Assembly: GCF_029643425.1 (NCBI RefSeq)
Contig: NZ_CP119106.1
Location: 1,550,001-1,614,000, forward strand
DNA length: 64,000 nt
Direction: 5' to 3'
Source of the DNA: Isoptericola sp. AK164
Lineage (GTDB): Bacteria; Actinomycetota; Actinomycetes; Actinomycetales; Cellulomonadaceae
Of the stretch, positions 1 through 11,633 are shown piece after piece; position 1 is the stretch's first letter, and every line of letters starts with the position of its first letter. Made by a program: the position numbers and the translations under genes. Under the pieces are notes generated by a model, which was given only the letters and a program-made list of their open reading frames with translations, made no database searches and was not told the DNA's origin.

Positions 1-371
1 AGCAGCTCGCGATCGTCGGCGGCGACGGCGACCTGGGCGGCACGATGCGCCTCGGTGCCTACCCCGCCACCCTCGCCGAGGGCTCCGTGGTCGCCAAGAC
101 CTACGGCGCCACGGACGTCTCCGAGCGTCACCGCCACCGCTACGAGGTGAACAACCTCTACCGCGACCGCCTCGAGGAGGCCGGCCTGCGGATCAGCGGC
201 ACCTCGCCGGACGGCGACCTCGTCGAGTTCGTCGAGCTGCCCGCCGACGTCCACCCGTACTACGTGAGCACCCAGGCGCACCCGGAGTTCAAGTCCCGTC
301 CCACGGGCTCGCACCCCCTGTTCTCGGGTCTCGTCGCCGCGGCGCTGGTCCGCCAGGGCGCGACCGCGTGA
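1..371 (+). CDS. pyrG: CTP synthase, C-terminal fragment (5' end outside window)
   Basis: This is the end of the glutamine amidotransferase domain of CTP synthase, which converts UTP to CTP with glutamine as ammonia donor. The frame is open from base 3. Visible family landmarks are [10 protein letters not shown], the RHRHRYEVN segment with its conserved Arg/His cluster, and [12 protein letters not shown] near the C-terminus, which supplies the catalytic His-x-Glu of class I amidotransferases. The stop codon overlaps the GTG start of the NUDIX gene, so the two are probably cotranscribed. Only the last 120 or so residues are present; the rest lies left of the window. Confidence 0.95.
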   Translation, partial: QLAIVGGDGDLGGTMRLGAYPATLAEGSVVAKTYGATDVSERHRHRYEVNNLYRDRLEEAGLRISGTSPDGDLVEFVELPADVHPYYVSTQAHPEFKSRPTGSHPLFSGLVAAALVRQGATA

Positions 372-1027
372 GCGACCGCGGGACCGCCGGCCCCGGCACG
401 GGGGTGGACCAGGTCGCGCCGCGGCCCGTGGTCGGGCGCTCCGCTCTGCACGCCGGGCGCATCTTCGACGTCGTCCGGGACGACGTCGATCTCGGTGACG
501 CCGGGGTCGTGACGCGGGAGTACCTGGACCACCCCGGCGCCGTCGCGATCGTCGTGCTCGACGCCGACGACCGCGTCCTGCTGCTGCGCCAGTACCGGCA
601 CCCGGTGCGCACGATGATGTGGGAGGTCCCGGCCGGACTCCTGGACGTCCCGGCGGAGCCGGCCGTGGAGGCGGCCGCTCGCGAGCTGGCGGAGGAGGCG
701 GACCTCGTCGCCGACCGCTGGGACGTCCTCGTCGACTACGCCACGACGCCCGGGGCGAGCAACGAGTCGGTGCGGGTGTTCCTCGCCCGGGACGTGCGTG
801 AGGTGGCTCCGGAGGACCGCCACGAGCGTCACGGCGAGGAGGCGGAGATCGTCACCGCCTGGGTCCCGCTGGACGACGCCGTCGCGCGGGCGCTCGCCGG
901 CGACCTGCACAACCCCTCGGCGGTGGTCGGGATCCTGGCCGCGGCCGCGAGCCGCGCCGGCGGGTGGGCGTCGCTGCGACCCGTCGACGTGGAGTGGCCG
1001 TACCGCCGGGGCGTGCTGCCCGACTGA
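368..1027 (+). CDS. NUDIX hydrolase, ADP-ribose pyrophosphatase-like
   Basis: A 219-residue NUDIX hydrolase. The Nudix box spans about residues 90-112, beginning GLLDVPAEP and carrying the metal-binding RELAEEAD core. The upstream WEVPAG segment and overall length fit ADP-ribose pyrophosphatases, which cleave nucleoside diphosphate sugars in the cytoplasm, but the substrate cannot be fixed from sequence. The GTG start overlaps the pyrG stop (GTGA), which supports this start and translational coupling. A pyrG-NUDIX arrangement is common in actinobacteria. Confidence 0.9.
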   Translation: MSDRGTAGPGTGVDQVAPRPVVGRSALHAGRIFDVVRDDVDLGDAGVVTREYLDHPGAVAIVVLDADDRVLLLRQYRHPVRTMMWEVPAGLLDVPAEPAVEAAARELAEEADLVADRWDVLVDYATTPGASNESVRVFLARDVREVAPEDRHERHGEEAEIVTAWVPLDDAVARALAGDLHNPSAVVGILAAAASRAGGWASLRPVDVEWPYRRGVLPD

Positions 1028-1073
1028 GCCCGGGCGTCGGCTCGCCTCACCCACCGGTGTCCCCCGGCGTCCA

Positions 1074-1138
1074 CCGCTGTGGGCGTGAAATCTGCAGCCC
1101 TCCGTCGAGGAGAACTGCAGATTTCACGCCCACAGCGG
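1074..1138. repeat. Long perfect palindrome between convergent genes
   Basis: Two 24-base arms (1074-1097 and 1115-1138) are perfectly complementary and enclose a 17-base loop. Each arm contains a PstI-like CTGCAG next to GAAAT. The hairpin lies between the convergent ends of the NUDIX gene and ctaA, so it may act as a bidirectional terminator, but there is no U tract. Arm length, AT-rich core and loop resemble a dispersed palindromic element more than a plain terminator; compare 18796-18868 and 42823-42910. Confidence 0.75.
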
Positions 1139-1190
1139 CGGGGCGGCGCGGTGGGGTGGCGCGGGGAGGTGCGTGCGGGTCGGGCCGCGG

Positions 1191-2144
1191 TCAGGCCCGG
1201 GCGCGGAGCCGCAGGACGGCGCTCGCGGTCGCCCAGGTGAGCAGCCCGGCCCCGAGCATGTGCAGGCCGACCAGCAGCTCGGGAAGCCCGGTGAAGTACT
1301 GGGCGTACCCGATCGCTCCCTGGGCCAGGGTGACCACGAGCAGGACCCGGGCGCCCCGACGCGCCCGCTGCACGAGCCGGTCGTCGGCGCTCGTCGGCGT
1401 CCGGTGCAGCAGGACCAGCAGCAGCACCAGGACGCCCGTGAACAGCCACACCGAGGCCGAGTGCGCGCGAGTCATCAGCAGCGGGTCCACCGCGAGGCGG
1501 TAGCCGACCTCCGCGTCGCCGGAGTGCGGTCCGGCGGCGGTCACCACGACGCCCAGCACGACGACGGGGACCACCAGCAGGCCGAGGGCGCGGCCCGCGA
1601 CCGTCGCCCCGCGCGACGCGACCGGCGTCGGGGTCCCGTCGCCCTCGCCGTGCCGGTGCAGCAGGTACGCCGAGAGCCAGACCAGCGCGGCCGAGACGAC
1701 GAAGTGCAGCGACACCCAGGCCGGGTGCAGGTCGAGCAGCACCACCACGCCGCCGATGATCGCCTGGGCGGCGACGCCGGCCAGCGGGACGACGCCGAGC
1801 GCGCGGTAGGCGCGCGTGCGCCGGCGGTCCGTCACCACGAGCACCAGCACCGCGATGGCGATCGCGGCCAGCACGAACGTCAGCAGGCGGTTGCCGAACT
1901 CCACGTAGGGGTGGATGCCGGCCTCGGCGTGGAAGACGGGGGTGAAGCTGCCCGGTTCGCACTGCGGCCACGTCGAGCAGCCGAGCCCGGAGCCGGTGAG
2001 CCGCACGGCACCGCCGGTGACGATGATGCCGATCTGGGCGACCACGTTGGCGACGAGCACGCCCCGGGTCGCGCCACGCAGACGGGCGAGCCGGTCACGG
2101 CGTGCGGGGGTGCGGGAGGCCTCGGCGGGCGCGGTCGAACTCAC
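1191..2144 (-). CDS. ctaA: Heme A synthase, COX15/CtaA family
   Basis: A 317-residue polytopic membrane protein of the CtaA family, which oxidises the heme O methyl group to make heme A for cytochrome aa3 oxidase. The first helix carries the family motif GGAVRLTGSGLGCSTWPQC, followed by HPYVEFGNRLL with a heme-ligand His. Further His residues lie in later helices (LHPAWVSLHF, RAHSASVW, GLHMLGA), consistent with eight transmembrane segments and two heme sites. It lies downstream of the ABC exporter genes on the same strand, a neighbourhood that recurs beside actinobacterial suf clusters. Confidence 0.93.
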   Translation of the reverse strand: MSSTAPAEASRTPARRDRLARLRGATRGVLVANVVAQIGIIVTGGAVRLTGSGLGCSTWPQCEPGSFTPVFHAEAGIHPYVEFGNRLLTFVLAAIAIAVLVLVVTDRRRTRAYRALGVVPLAGVAAQAIIGGVVVLLDLHPAWVSLHFVVSAALVWLSAYLLHRHGEGDGTPTPVASRGATVAGRALGLLVVPVVVLGVVVTAAGPHSGDAEVGYRLAVDPLLMTRAHSASVWLFTGVLVLLLVLLHRTPTSADDRLVQRARRGARVLLVVTLAQGAIGYAQYFTGLPELLVGLHMLGAGLLTWATASAVLRLRARA

Positions 2145-2210
2145 GTCACCACGGTAGCCGGTGCTGCGGACCGTTCCCGCGCCCGCGGGGGTCGGCGGGT
2201 GTGAGATCGG

Positions 2211-2987
2211 TCAGTGCCAGCGGAAGAGCCGCCCGGCGCCGGCCCCGAAGGCCGCCGTCCAGGCCACGAGGACCACGACGCTGAGCGCCGGCACACCCGT
2301 CCCGAGCAGCGCGCCGCGCAGGCCCTCGCCGAGCGCGCCGGACGGCAGGAACGCCGCCAGGTGGGCGAGCGCCCCGGGCAGCTCGGACGGCGGCACGATG
2401 AGCCCGCCGCCGACGACGAGGAGCACGAGCACGAGGTTGGCCACGGCGAGGACCCCCTCGGCGCGCAGCGTGCCCGCCAGCAGCAGGGCCAGTGCGGTGA
2501 ACGCGGCGGTGCCGAGCAGCAGGAGCCCGGCGGCGGGCAGCAGTCCCGCGAGGACCGGCTGCCACCCGAGCGCGAGAGCCACGCCGCCGATGACGACGAC
2601 CTGCACCACCTCCACGGCGAGCACACCGAGGATCTTGCCCGCCAGCAGCCCGCCGCGGCCCAGGGGAGTGGTGGCGAGCAGCCGCAGCACGCCGTTGCGG
2701 CGGTCGAAGGCGGTAGCGATGGACTGCGAGGTGAAGGCCGTGGTGACGCAGGCCAGGGCGAGCACGCCGGGGGTGACGAAGTCGATGCGCGTCGCGCCGG
2801 CGGTGTCGAGCTCGACCAGCGAGGTGCGCACCAGGCCGACGAGCAGCAGCACCGGGACGACGATCGTCACGAGGAGCTGTTCGCCGTTGCGCAGGATCGC
2901 GCGGGTCTCGAACGAGGCCTGCGCCGCCACGCGGCGGGCGGGTGAGGCCGCGCCGGGGTGGGCCGCCGTCGGGTTCGCGGTGCTCAT
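2211..2987 (-). CDS. ABC transporter permease (ABC-2 type)
   Basis: A 258-residue integral membrane protein of the ABC-2 export permease type, with about six hydrophobic segments and the conserved region [22 protein letters not shown] between helices. The ATG start is chosen because it overlaps the stop of the upstream ATPase gene (ATGA). The open frame continues further upstream only as a shadow of the ATPase gene. It pairs with the ATPase at 2984-3940 as a two-gene exporter. The substrate is unknown; a link to cytochrome oxidase or cofactor export is only suggested by ctaA next door. Confidence 0.85.
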   Translation of the reverse strand: MSTANPTAAHPGAASPARRVAAQASFETRAILRNGEQLLVTIVVPVLLLVGLVRTSLVELDTAGATRIDFVTPGVLALACVTTAFTSQSIATAFDRRNGVLRLLATTPLGRGGLLAGKILGVLAVEVVQVVVIGGVALALGWQPVLAGLLPAAGLLLLGTAAFTALALLLAGTLRAEGVLAVANLVLVLLVVGGGLIVPPSELPGALAHLAAFLPSGALGEGLRGALLGTGVPALSVVVLVAWTAAFGAGAGRLFRWH

Positions 2988-3940
2988 CGCAGGTGCCGTC
3001 CCGTCAGGTCGAGGAAGACGTCTTCGAGGGTGCGCCGGCCGACGGCGATCCGACGGGCCAGGACGTCGTGGTCGGCGAGCCAGGCGGTGAGCGCCGCGAG
3101 CGTGGCGGGTCCGGTCCTGCCTGCCACGGTGTACTCCCCGGGGGACGGCTCGGCGACCGTCCAGGTGCCGCCGTCGAGCGCGCCGAGGTGCTCCTGCAGG
3201 GCGTCGACGTCCAGGCCGGGCCGCGCGTCCAGCCGGATCGTGGGGGAGGTGCCGGGACCGCTCGCGACGAGCTCGGGCACGCTGCCGGAGGCGATGACGC
3301 GCCCGTGGTCGACGACGTGGACCCGGTCGGCGAGGTCCTCGGCCTCGGCCATCAGGTGCGTGGTCAGCACGACGGCGACGCCCTCGGCGCGCAGCTCGCG
3401 CACCAGGTCCCACACGGCGTGCCGCGACTGCGGGTCCAGGCCGGCGCTGGGTTCGTCGAGGAACACGACCTCGGGACGCCCGACGACGGCGGCCGCCAGG
3501 GCGAGCCGCTGACGCTGCCCGCCGGAGAGACGGCGCACCGTGGTCCGGGCGAAGGCGTCGAGGCCCAGCCGGGCGGAGAGCTCGCCGAGGTCGCGCGGTG
3601 CGGCGTACATCGCCGCCACGTGCCGTAGCATCTCCCCGGCCCGCACGCCGGTGGGCAGCCCGCCGTCCTGCAGCATGACGCCCACGCGAGGCCGCAGGCG
3701 CACGGCGTCGGCCACCGGGTCGAGGCCGAGCACGCGCACCGTGCCGCCGTCGGGGGTCCGCAGACCTTCGCAGCACTCGACGGTGGTGGTCTTGCCGGCG
3801 CCGTTGGGCCCGAGCACCGCGGTCACCGCTCCGGCGGTAGCCTGCAGATCGAGCCCGTCGACGACGTCACGGCCGCCGTACGTCTTGCGCAGGCCGCGCG
3901 CGACGACGGCGGCGCCGGATGGCGCATCGGTGGTGGGCAC
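2984..3940 (-). CDS. ABC transporter ATP-binding protein
   Basis: A 318-residue ABC ATPase with Walker [10 protein letters not shown], signature LSGGQRQR, Walker [13 protein letters not shown] and the switch His in [11 protein letters not shown]. The C-terminal extension of about 90 residues ends in [16 protein letters not shown], typical of DrrA/CcmA-like exporter ATPases. Start codon is GTG. It energises the permease encoded immediately downstream with a 4-base overlap. Only 38 bases separate its start from the divergent HdeD-like gene, so the two share a compact divergent promoter region. Confidence 0.9.
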   Translation of the reverse strand: MPTTDAPSGAAVVARGLRKTYGGRDVVDGLDLQATAGAVTAVLGPNGAGKTTTVECCEGLRTPDGGTVRVLGLDPVADAVRLRPRVGVMLQDGGLPTGVRAGEMLRHVAAMYAAPRDLGELSARLGLDAFARTTVRRLSGGQRQRLALAAAVVGRPEVVFLDEPSAGLDPQSRHAVWDLVRELRAEGVAVVLTTHLMAEAEDLADRVHVVDHGRVIASGSVPELVASGPGTSPTIRLDARPGLDVDALQEHLGALDGGTWTVAEPSPGEYTVAGRTGPATLAALTAWLADHDVLARRIAVGRRTLEDVFLDLTGRHLR

Positions 3941-3978
3941 CCGAGGATTCTACGAGTCGACGGAACGCAGGAGAGACG

Positions 3979-4614
3979 ATGAGCTTCTACACCTTCGCCC
4001 AGCCCGCCGATCTGGCGCAGCTCGCACGCCGCATCTGGTACTGGCCCGTGGTCCGCGGCGTGCTCGCCGTGGCCTTCGGGCTGCTGGCGATGTTCCTGCC
4101 GCGTGACGTGCCCGGTCTGCTCGTGCAGGTCTTCGGCGCCTTCGTGCTGGTGGACGGCATCGTCTCCCTCGTGGACGGGCTGCGGCGCCGCGGGACGCAG
4201 GCCGGCTCGGCGAACCTGGGCATCGGTGTCGTCGCGATGGCTTTCGGCGCGGCGCTGCTGTTCCTGCCCGAGGTGTTCCTGACGATCGCAGTGGTGCTGA
4301 TCGGCATCTGGGCGATGATCTTCGGTCTGCTGCAGATCGTCGGGGCGTTCGCCGTGCGGGGCCGCGGAGGTGCGTCGTGGGTGCTCAGCCTGCTCTCGGG
4401 ACTGCTCTTCGTGGCGCTGGCGCTGGTCTGCTTCGCCAACCCGGGGACGGCGATCACCGCGATGGCCTTCGTGGTCGGGGCGTTCGCCGTCGTGATCGGG
4501 GTCGCCCTGGTCGCGCTGGGCCTCAAGCTGCGCTCGCTGGGGCAGCAGGGCGGCACCGGTGGCTCCGGTGGCTCCCGCCCGGACGTCATCGAGGGCGAGA
4601 TCGTCGACGAGTGA
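3979..4614 (+). CDS. HdeD-family membrane protein
   Basis: A 211-residue protein with six predicted transmembrane helices arranged as repeated two-helix units, matching the HdeD/DUF308 family first linked to acid resistance in E. coli. Typical blocks are RGVLAVAFGLLAMFLP, LIGIWAMIFGLLQIVGAF and GLLFVALALVCFANPG. The ATG start is preceded by AGGAGAGA and starts MSFYTF; an upstream in-frame GTG has no comparable ribosome binding site. The C-terminus is a short Gly/Ser-rich acidic tail. Its role here is unknown. Confidence 0.85.
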   Translation: MSFYTFAQPADLAQLARRIWYWPVVRGVLAVAFGLLAMFLPRDVPGLLVQVFGAFVLVDGIVSLVDGLRRRGTQAGSANLGIGVVAMAFGAALLFLPEVFLTIAVVLIGIWAMIFGLLQIVGAFAVRGRGGASWVLSLLSGLLFVALALVCFANPGTAITAMAFVVGAFAVVIGVALVALGLKLRSLGQQGGTGGSGGSRPDVIEGEIVDE

Positions 4615-4674
4615 TCCTCCCGAGGCCCTGCGACGTGAACCGTCGGTGAAACCTCTGTGACGTCGGTCCCGCCG

Positions 4675-4701
4675 CCCGCGTGACGCTGCCGGTCACGCGG
4701 G
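4675..4701. terminator. Hairpin downstream of the HdeD gene
   Basis: Perfect 10-base arms (4675-4684 and 4692-4701) with a 7-base loop lie about 60 bases after the HdeD-like stop and just upstream of the suf promoter region. No U tract follows. It may separate the two transcription units. Confidence 0.5.
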
Positions 4702-4708
4702 TGTGGTG

Positions 4709-4760
4709 AGGCATGCCTTGCTTGACATTCGCAATTTCGCAACAAGGATGTTCTTTATAT
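4709..4760 (+). promoter_or_regulatory. Putative suf operon promoter/operator region
   Basis: This is an unusually AT-rich patch for the window. It holds a perfect 10-base palindrome AGGCATGCCT (4709-4718), a consensus -35 TTGACA (4722-4727), a direct repeat of TTCGCAA (4728-4734 and 4736-4742) and the AT stretch TTTATAT (4754-4760). No -10 box sits at ideal spacing, so the exact promoter is unclear. The position, 55-106 bases before sufR, fits the site where SufR autoregulates. The palindrome could instead be a half-match to a DtxR/IdeR box. Confidence 0.5.
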
Positions 4761-4814
4761 CGACGTCGCATCCGGGCTGCAGGACGCCCCGGACGGACCC
4801 CGGGAGGTGAGCAC

Positions 4815-5561
4815 GTGACGACGAACCCGACACCCGTCGGCACCGTGACCCACGTGACCCACGCCGGGGCGGACACCGACGGCACGCGCCGCCGGGTCCT
4901 CGAGCTGGTCGCCACCGAGGGCCCCGTCACCGCCGGTGACCTGGCCCGCACGCTCCGGCTGACCTCGGCGGCCGTGCGCCGGCATCTGGCCTGCCTCGAG
5001 CAGGACGGCACGATCGCGGTGCACGAGACCGCTCCGGCGGCCCGCCAGGCACGTCGTGGCCGCCCCGCGCGGCGCTACGTGGTCAGCACGGCGGGGCAGG
5101 CCGAGCTCGGGGGCGAGGACGTCGAGCTCGCGACGCAGGCGATGCGCTACCTGCGCCGCACGGCCGGGGACGCGGCGGTGGCGGAGTTCGCCGCCGAGCG
5201 CAACGACGCCGTCGTCCGCCGCTACGCCCCGCGCCTGACCGGCGCCGACCCGCACGAGCGGGCCGCCCAGCTGGCGGACCTGCTCGCCGCCGACGGCTAC
5301 GCCGCCTCGGTACGGCCCGTGGCCGGGCCCCAGATCCCCACCGTCCAGCTGTGCCAGGGCCACTGCCCGGTCCAGCACGCGGCGGAGGACTTCCCCGAGC
5401 TGTGCGAGGCGGAGGCCGACGCCTTCGCCCGGCTGCTCGGTACGCACGTCCAACGGTTGGCCACCCTCGCAGGCGGCGCGCACGCCTGCGTGACCAACGT
5501 CCCGCTTGCTCCCCCCACCCCCGCCGGCCGCTCCCGCGGTACGCAGGAAGGAACACGATGA
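4815..5561 (+). CDS. sufR: SufR, Fe-S cluster-sensing repressor of the suf operon
   Basis: A 248-residue regulator with an N-terminal winged helix (about residues 25-85, LELVATEG...[13 protein letters not shown]). The C-terminus has four cysteines, C180, C184, C197 and C225, spaced as in SufR proteins that bind a [4Fe-4S] cluster. In known cases the cluster-loaded protein represses suf and release under iron or oxidative stress derepresses it. The GTG start is chosen for the GGGAGGTGAG ribosome binding site just upstream. Its stop overlaps the sufB ATG (ATGA), so it is the first gene of the operon. Confidence 0.92.
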   Translation: MTTNPTPVGTVTHVTHAGADTDGTRRRVLELVATEGPVTAGDLARTLRLTSAAVRRHLACLEQDGTIAVHETAPAARQARRGRPARRYVVSTAGQAELGGEDVELATQAMRYLRRTAGDAAVAEFAAERNDAVVRRYAPRLTGADPHERAAQLADLLAADGYAASVRPVAGPQIPTVQLCQGHCPVQHAAEDFPELCEAEADAFARLLGTHVQRLATLAGGAHACVTNVPLAPPTPAGRSRGTQEGTR

Positions 5562-7009
5562 GCGTCCCCACCCAGGCCGCCGCCCAGGCGGCGCAGGAGC
5601 AGCGCACCGACGAGGAGATCATCGCCTCGATCGGTGCCTACGAGTACGGCTGGCACGACGAGGACTCCGCCGGCCAGACCGCCGAGCGCGGGCTGAGCGA
5701 GGCCGTCGTGCGCAACATCTCGGACATGAAGGACGAGCCGGAGTGGATGCGCAAGCGTCGGCTCAAGGCGCTGCGCCTGTTCGACAAGAAGCCGATGCCG
5801 AGCTGGGGTGCCGACCTGACCGGCATCGACTTCGACCGCATCAAGTACTTCGTGCGCTCCACCGAGAAGCAGGCCACCAGCTGGGAGGACCTGCCCGACG
5901 ACATCAAGGCGACGTACGACAAGCTCGGCATCCCCGAGGCGGAGAAGCAGCGCCTCGTGGCCGGCGTCGCGGCGCAGTACGAGTCCGAGGTCGTCTACCA
6001 CCAGATCCGCGAGGACCTGGAGGCCCAGGGCGTCATCTTCGTCGACACCGACACCGGTCTGCGCGAGCACCCCGAGCTGTTCGAGGAGTACTTCGGCACG
6101 GTCATCCCGGCCGGCGACAACAAGTTCTCCGCGCTGAACTCCGCGGTGTGGTCGGGCGGCTCGTTCATCTACGTGCCGCCGGGCGTGCACGTCGACATCC
6201 CGCTGCAGGCCTACTTCCGGATCAACACCGAGAACATGGGCCAGTTCGAGCGGACGCTGATCATCGCCGACGAGGGCTCCTACGTGCACTACGTCGAGGG
6301 CTGCACGGCGCCGATCTACTCCACCGACTCGCTGCACAGTGCCGTCGTGGAGATCGTCGTCAAGAAGAACGCCCGCGTGCGGTACACGACCATCCAGAAC
6401 TGGTCGAACAACGTCTACAACCTGGTGACCAAGCGCGCCACGGCCGAGGCCGGCGCCACCATGGAGTGGGTCGACGGCAACATCGGCTCCAAGGTCACCA
6501 TGAAGTACCCGGCGATCTACCTGCTGGGCGAGCGCGCCCGCGGCGAGACGCTGTCCATCGCCTTCGCCGGCGAGGGTCAGCACCAGGACGCCGGCGCCAA
6601 GATGGTGCACGCCGCCCCGCACACCTCGAGCTCGATCGTCTCGAAGTCGGTGGCCCGTGGCGGCGGCCGCACCTCCTACCGCGGTCTGGTGCAGGTGCTC
6701 GAGGGCGCCGAGGCGTCCGCGTCGAACGTCCTGTGCGACGCGCTGCTCGTCGACCAGATCTCCCGGTCCGACACCTACCCGTACGTCGACGTCCGCGAGG
6801 ACGACGTGTCCATGGGGCACGAGGCGACGGTGTCCAAGGTGAGCGAGGACCAGCTGTTCTACCTCATGTCCCGAGGCATGGAGGAGACCGAGGCCATGGC
6901 CATGATCGTGCGCGGGTTCGTCGAGCCCATCGCGCGCGAGCTGCCCATGGAGTACGCCCTCGAGCTCAACCGCCTCATCGAGCTGCAGATGGAAGGGTCC
7001 GTCGGCTGA
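5558..7009 (+). CDS. sufB: SufB, Fe-S scaffold subunit
   Basis: A 483-residue SufB, the main scaffold on which clusters are built by SufBC2D. Landmarks include the N-terminal EYGWHDEDS and [13 protein letters not shown] motifs, [19 protein letters not shown], the VEGCTAPIY segment bearing a conserved Cys, and the C-terminal [13 protein letters not shown]...[21 protein letters not shown]. The ATG start is preceded by AGGAAGGA and overlaps the sufR stop. Full length and well conserved. Confidence 0.97.
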   Translation: MSVPTQAAAQAAQEQRTDEEIIASIGAYEYGWHDEDSAGQTAERGLSEAVVRNISDMKDEPEWMRKRRLKALRLFDKKPMPSWGADLTGIDFDRIKYFVRSTEKQATSWEDLPDDIKATYDKLGIPEAEKQRLVAGVAAQYESEVVYHQIREDLEAQGVIFVDTDTGLREHPELFEEYFGTVIPAGDNKFSALNSAVWSGGSFIYVPPGVHVDIPLQAYFRINTENMGQFERTLIIADEGSYVHYVEGCTAPIYSTDSLHSAVVEIVVKKNARVRYTTIQNWSNNVYNLVTKRATAEAGATMEWVDGNIGSKVTMKYPAIYLLGERARGETLSIAFAGEGQHQDAGAKMVHAAPHTSSSIVSKSVARGGGRTSYRGLVQVLEGAEASASNVLCDALLVDQISRSDTYPYVDVREDDVSMGHEATVSKVSEDQLFYLMSRGMEETEAMAMIVRGFVEPIARELPMEYALELNRLIELQMEGSVG

Positions 7010-7010
7010 A

Positions 7011-8210
7011 ATGACTCTCACTACCGATCACTCCCGCGCGACCGCCGACGGCGCCCACACGCACGGCACCGTGCCGGCCGGTTCGCGCGCCGAGCGCAAG
7101 ACCTCCTTCGACCTGGCGGACATCCCCGTGCCGTCGGGCCGCGAGGAGGAGTGGCGCTTCTCGCCGGTGGCGCGCCTGCAGCCGCTGTTCGCGGACGACC
7201 TCACGGGTGACGGCGTCGCCGTCACCGTCGACGCGGCCCCCGAGGTCGTCGTCGAGACCGTGGGCCGCGACGACGAGCGTCTGGGCCGTGCCGGCAAGCC
7301 GGGCGACCGGGCCGCCGTCACCGCCTGGAACGCCGTGCGCGAGGCCACCGTCGTGACGGTCCCGGCCGAGGCGGTCGCCACCGGTGCGACGTCGGTGCGC
7401 ATCGACGGCACCTCGAAGGACGCCACGGCCTCGCACCTGCTGGTGCGCGCCGAGCGGCACTCCGAGGCCGTCGTGGTCATCGACCACCGTGGCGACGCGC
7501 TGCTGAACCAGACCGTCGAGATCCTCGTCGAGGACGGCGCCCACCTGACCGTCGTCTCCGTCCAGGACTGGGCCGACGGCGCCGTGCACGCCTCCTCGCA
7601 CCGCGCGAGCATCGGCCGCGACGCCAAGCTCAAGCACGTCGTGGTGACCTTCGGCGGCGACGTCGTGCGGGTGACCCCCGACGCGACCTTCACCGCCGAG
7701 GGCGGCGAGGTCGAGATGGTCGGGCTGTACTTCGCCGACGCCGACCAGCACCAGGAGCACCGGCTCTTCGTGGACCACGCGGTCCCGCAGTGCAAGTCGC
7801 GCGTGACCTACAAGGGAGCGCTCCAGGGCGCCTCCGCGCACACGGTGTGGGTGGGTGACGTGCTCATCCAGGCCGACGCCGAGGGCACCGACACCTACGA
7901 GCTCAACCGCAACCTGGTGCTCACCGACGGCGCCCGCGCCGACTCGGTGCCGAACCTCGAGATCGAGACCGGAGAGATCGCGGGGGCGGGGCACGCCTCG
8001 GCCACCGGCCGGTTCGACGACGAGCAGCTCTTCTACCTCATGGCGCGCGGCATCCCCGAGATCGACGCCCGCCGTCTCGTGGTGCGCGGCTTCTTCGCCG
8101 AGCTGATCGACGAGATCGGCGTCGAGTCCGTCGAGGAGCGCCTGCTCGCCTCCATCGAGGCCGAGCTGGAGAAGTCGATGAGCGTCATCACCGGCGCTCC
8201 GGCGCAGTGA
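7011..8210 (+). CDS. sufD: SufD, Fe-S scaffold partner
   Basis: A 399-residue SufD, paralogous to SufB, with which it forms the SufBC2D complex. The N-terminal half is variable; the C-terminal half has the family core, including HQEHRLFVDHAVPQCKSRVTYKG (here conserved His and Cys), the helical end DEQLFYLMARGIPEIDARRLVVRGFFAELI and a short tail. It starts one base after the sufB stop, so translation is coupled. Confidence 0.96.
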   Translation: MTLTTDHSRATADGAHTHGTVPAGSRAERKTSFDLADIPVPSGREEEWRFSPVARLQPLFADDLTGDGVAVTVDAAPEVVVETVGRDDERLGRAGKPGDRAAVTAWNAVREATVVTVPAEAVATGATSVRIDGTSKDATASHLLVRAERHSEAVVVIDHRGDALLNQTVEILVEDGAHLTVVSVQDWADGAVHASSHRASIGRDAKLKHVVVTFGGDVVRVTPDATFTAEGGEVEMVGLYFADADQHQEHRLFVDHAVPQCKSRVTYKGALQGASAHTVWVGDVLIQADAEGTDTYELNRNLVLTDGARADSVPNLEIETGEIAGAGHASATGRFDDEQLFYLMARGIPEIDARRLVVRGFFAELIDEIGVESVEERLLASIEAELEKSMSVITGAPAQ

Positions 8211-8217
8211 GCCCGTC

Positions 8218-8565
8218 GTGACCGCACAGATCGCCTGCGCGACCGACGACCTCGGCCCCGAGGAGACGCTGCTCGTCGAGCTCACGTCCGCCGACGGCGC
8301 CTCCGTGGCCGTCGCGGTCGTGCGGGACGAGGACGGCGAGTTCCACGCCATCAGCGACGTCTGCTCCCACGGGGCGGTGTCGCTGTCCGACGGCGAGGTC
8401 GAGGGCTGCCGCGTGGAGTGCTGGTTGCACGGTTCGCAGTTCGACCTGCGCACCGGCCGGCCCCTGCAGCTGCCCGCGACCCGGCCCGTACCCGTCTACC
8501 CGGTGACGGTGGACGGCGACAAGGTGCTCGTCGACATCGACGCACCGCTCGCCGCCGCGTCCTGA
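8218..8565 (+). CDS. Rieske-type [2Fe-2S] ferredoxin within the suf operon
   Basis: A 115-residue small Rieske protein of the dioxygenase-ferredoxin type. Ligands are C49-x-H51 (CSH) and C68-x2-H71 (CWLH), with the expected 16-residue gap. It lies between sufD and sufC, seven bases after sufD, with a GTG start. A Rieske ferredoxin here recurs in actinobacterial suf operons; it could supply electrons for cluster assembly or repair, but this role is an inference from position. Confidence 0.9.
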   Translation: MTAQIACATDDLGPEETLLVELTSADGASVAVAVVRDEDGEFHAISDVCSHGAVSLSDGEVEGCRVECWLHGSQFDLRTGRPLQLPATRPVPVYPVTVDGDKVLVDIDAPLAAAS

Positions 8566-8602
8566 CCCCGCCTTTTCGAGAACAGACCTGGAGAACCACC
8601 TG

Positions 8603-10689
<2,087 letters not shown>

Positions 10690-10699
10690 GGAAGCCGGC

Positions 10700-11200
10700 A
10701 TGAGCTCGCTGCAGAACCTGTACCAGCAGGTCATCCTGGACCACGCCAAGCATCCGCACGGACACGGCCTGGTCGACGTCCCCAGCGGTCATCTGGCGGG
10801 GGAGTCCCACCAGGTCAACACCACCTGCGGGGACGAGGTCACCCTGCGCGTGGACGTGCGGAGCACCGACGACGGCGCCACGCTCGAGCGCGTGTCCTGG
10901 GAGGGACAGGGCTGCTCGATCTCGCAGGCGTCGGCCTCAGTGATGACCGAGCTGGTCACCGGCCAGGACCTGAGGGAGGTCGAGCGGCTGGACGCCGCCT
11001 TCCACGCCCTGATGGGCTCGCGGGGCAAGGGGCTCGACGACGAGGAGGTGCTGGACGCCCTGGGCGACGGCACGGCCTTCACCGGCGTCTCGCAGTACCC
11101 CGCCCGCATCAAGTGCGCGCTGCTCGGCTGGGCAGCGTTGAAGGACTCGCTGGCGCGCAGCGGCGCGCTGGCCGACCGACCCGGAGGATCGGATGACTGA
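10700..11200 (+). CDS. sufU: SufU, zinc-dependent sulfur transfer protein
   Basis: A 166-residue SufU that accepts sulfur from SufS. Zinc ligands are C43 and D45 in the CGDE motif, C72 in GQGCSIS and C139 in IKCALLGW, the arrangement of SufU rather than of IscU. The ATG start fits the family N-terminus MSSLQNLYQQVILDHAKHP and lies 10 bases after sufS. The 3' end overlaps sufT by eight bases. Confidence 0.95.
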   Translation: MSSLQNLYQQVILDHAKHPHGHGLVDVPSGHLAGESHQVNTTCGDEVTLRVDVRSTDDGATLERVSWEGQGCSISQASASVMTELVTGQDLREVERLDAAFHALMGSRGKGLDDEEVLDALGDGTAFTGVSQYPARIKCALLGWAALKDSLARSGALADRPGGSDD

Positions 11201-11555
11201 CAACCCGACCGACACCGCCCCCGAGCAGGCGCCGGCGGCGCCGGGCGCGACCACCGCGGCCGACGTCGAGGAGGCGCTGCGCGACGTCATCGACCCCGAG
11301 CTCGGCATCAACGTCGTCGACCTCGGCCTCGTCTACGGCGTCGAGGTGGACCAGAACAACCACGCCACCATCGACATGACGCTCACGTCCGCGGCCTGCC
11401 CGCTGACCGACGTCATCGAGGACCAGTCCGCCCAGGCACTGGAGGGCATCGTCACCGGGCACCGGATCAACTGGGTCTGGATGCCGCCGTGGGGCCCGGA
11501 GAAGATCACGGACGACGGTCGCGAGCAGCTGCGCATGCTCGGCTTCAACGTCTGA
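11193..11555 (+). CDS. sufT: SufT-like MIP18/DUF59 Fe-S carrier protein
   Basis: A 120-residue protein of the MIP18 (DUF59) family, last gene of the operon. It carries the DVIDPELGINVVDLGLVY signature near residue 30 and TSAACPLTDVI with the conserved Cys, then WVWMPPWGPEKI. Family members help transfer or mature Fe-S clusters. The start lies inside the end of sufU, and a strong hairpin follows the stop. Confidence 0.93.
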   Translation: MTDNPTDTAPEQAPAAPGATTAADVEEALRDVIDPELGINVVDLGLVYGVEVDQNNHATIDMTLTSAACPLTDVIEDQSAQALEGIVTGHRINWVWMPPWGPEKITDDGREQLRMLGFNV

Positions 11556-11565
11556 GAGCCGTCCG

Positions 11566-11612
11566 ACGACGCGGGCCGGGTGCACCGATCGGGTGCACCC
11601 GGCCCGCGTCGT
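11566..11612. terminator. Terminator of the suf operon (bidirectional)
   Basis: Perfect 21-base arms (11566-11586 and 11592-11612) with a 5-base GATCG loop start 11 bases after the sufT stop. The next gene converges from the other strand and ends at 11634, so the hairpin can stop both transcripts. Confidence 0.85.
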
Positions 11613-11633
11613 TCCCGGGGGCGGGCGCCCCGG

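Noticed and set aside
5297-7021. Long antisense open frame across sufB
   Set aside because: High-GC coding DNA leaves the antisense frame open. Its residues show His/Val/Leu bias typical of a shadow, and sufB is clearly coding.
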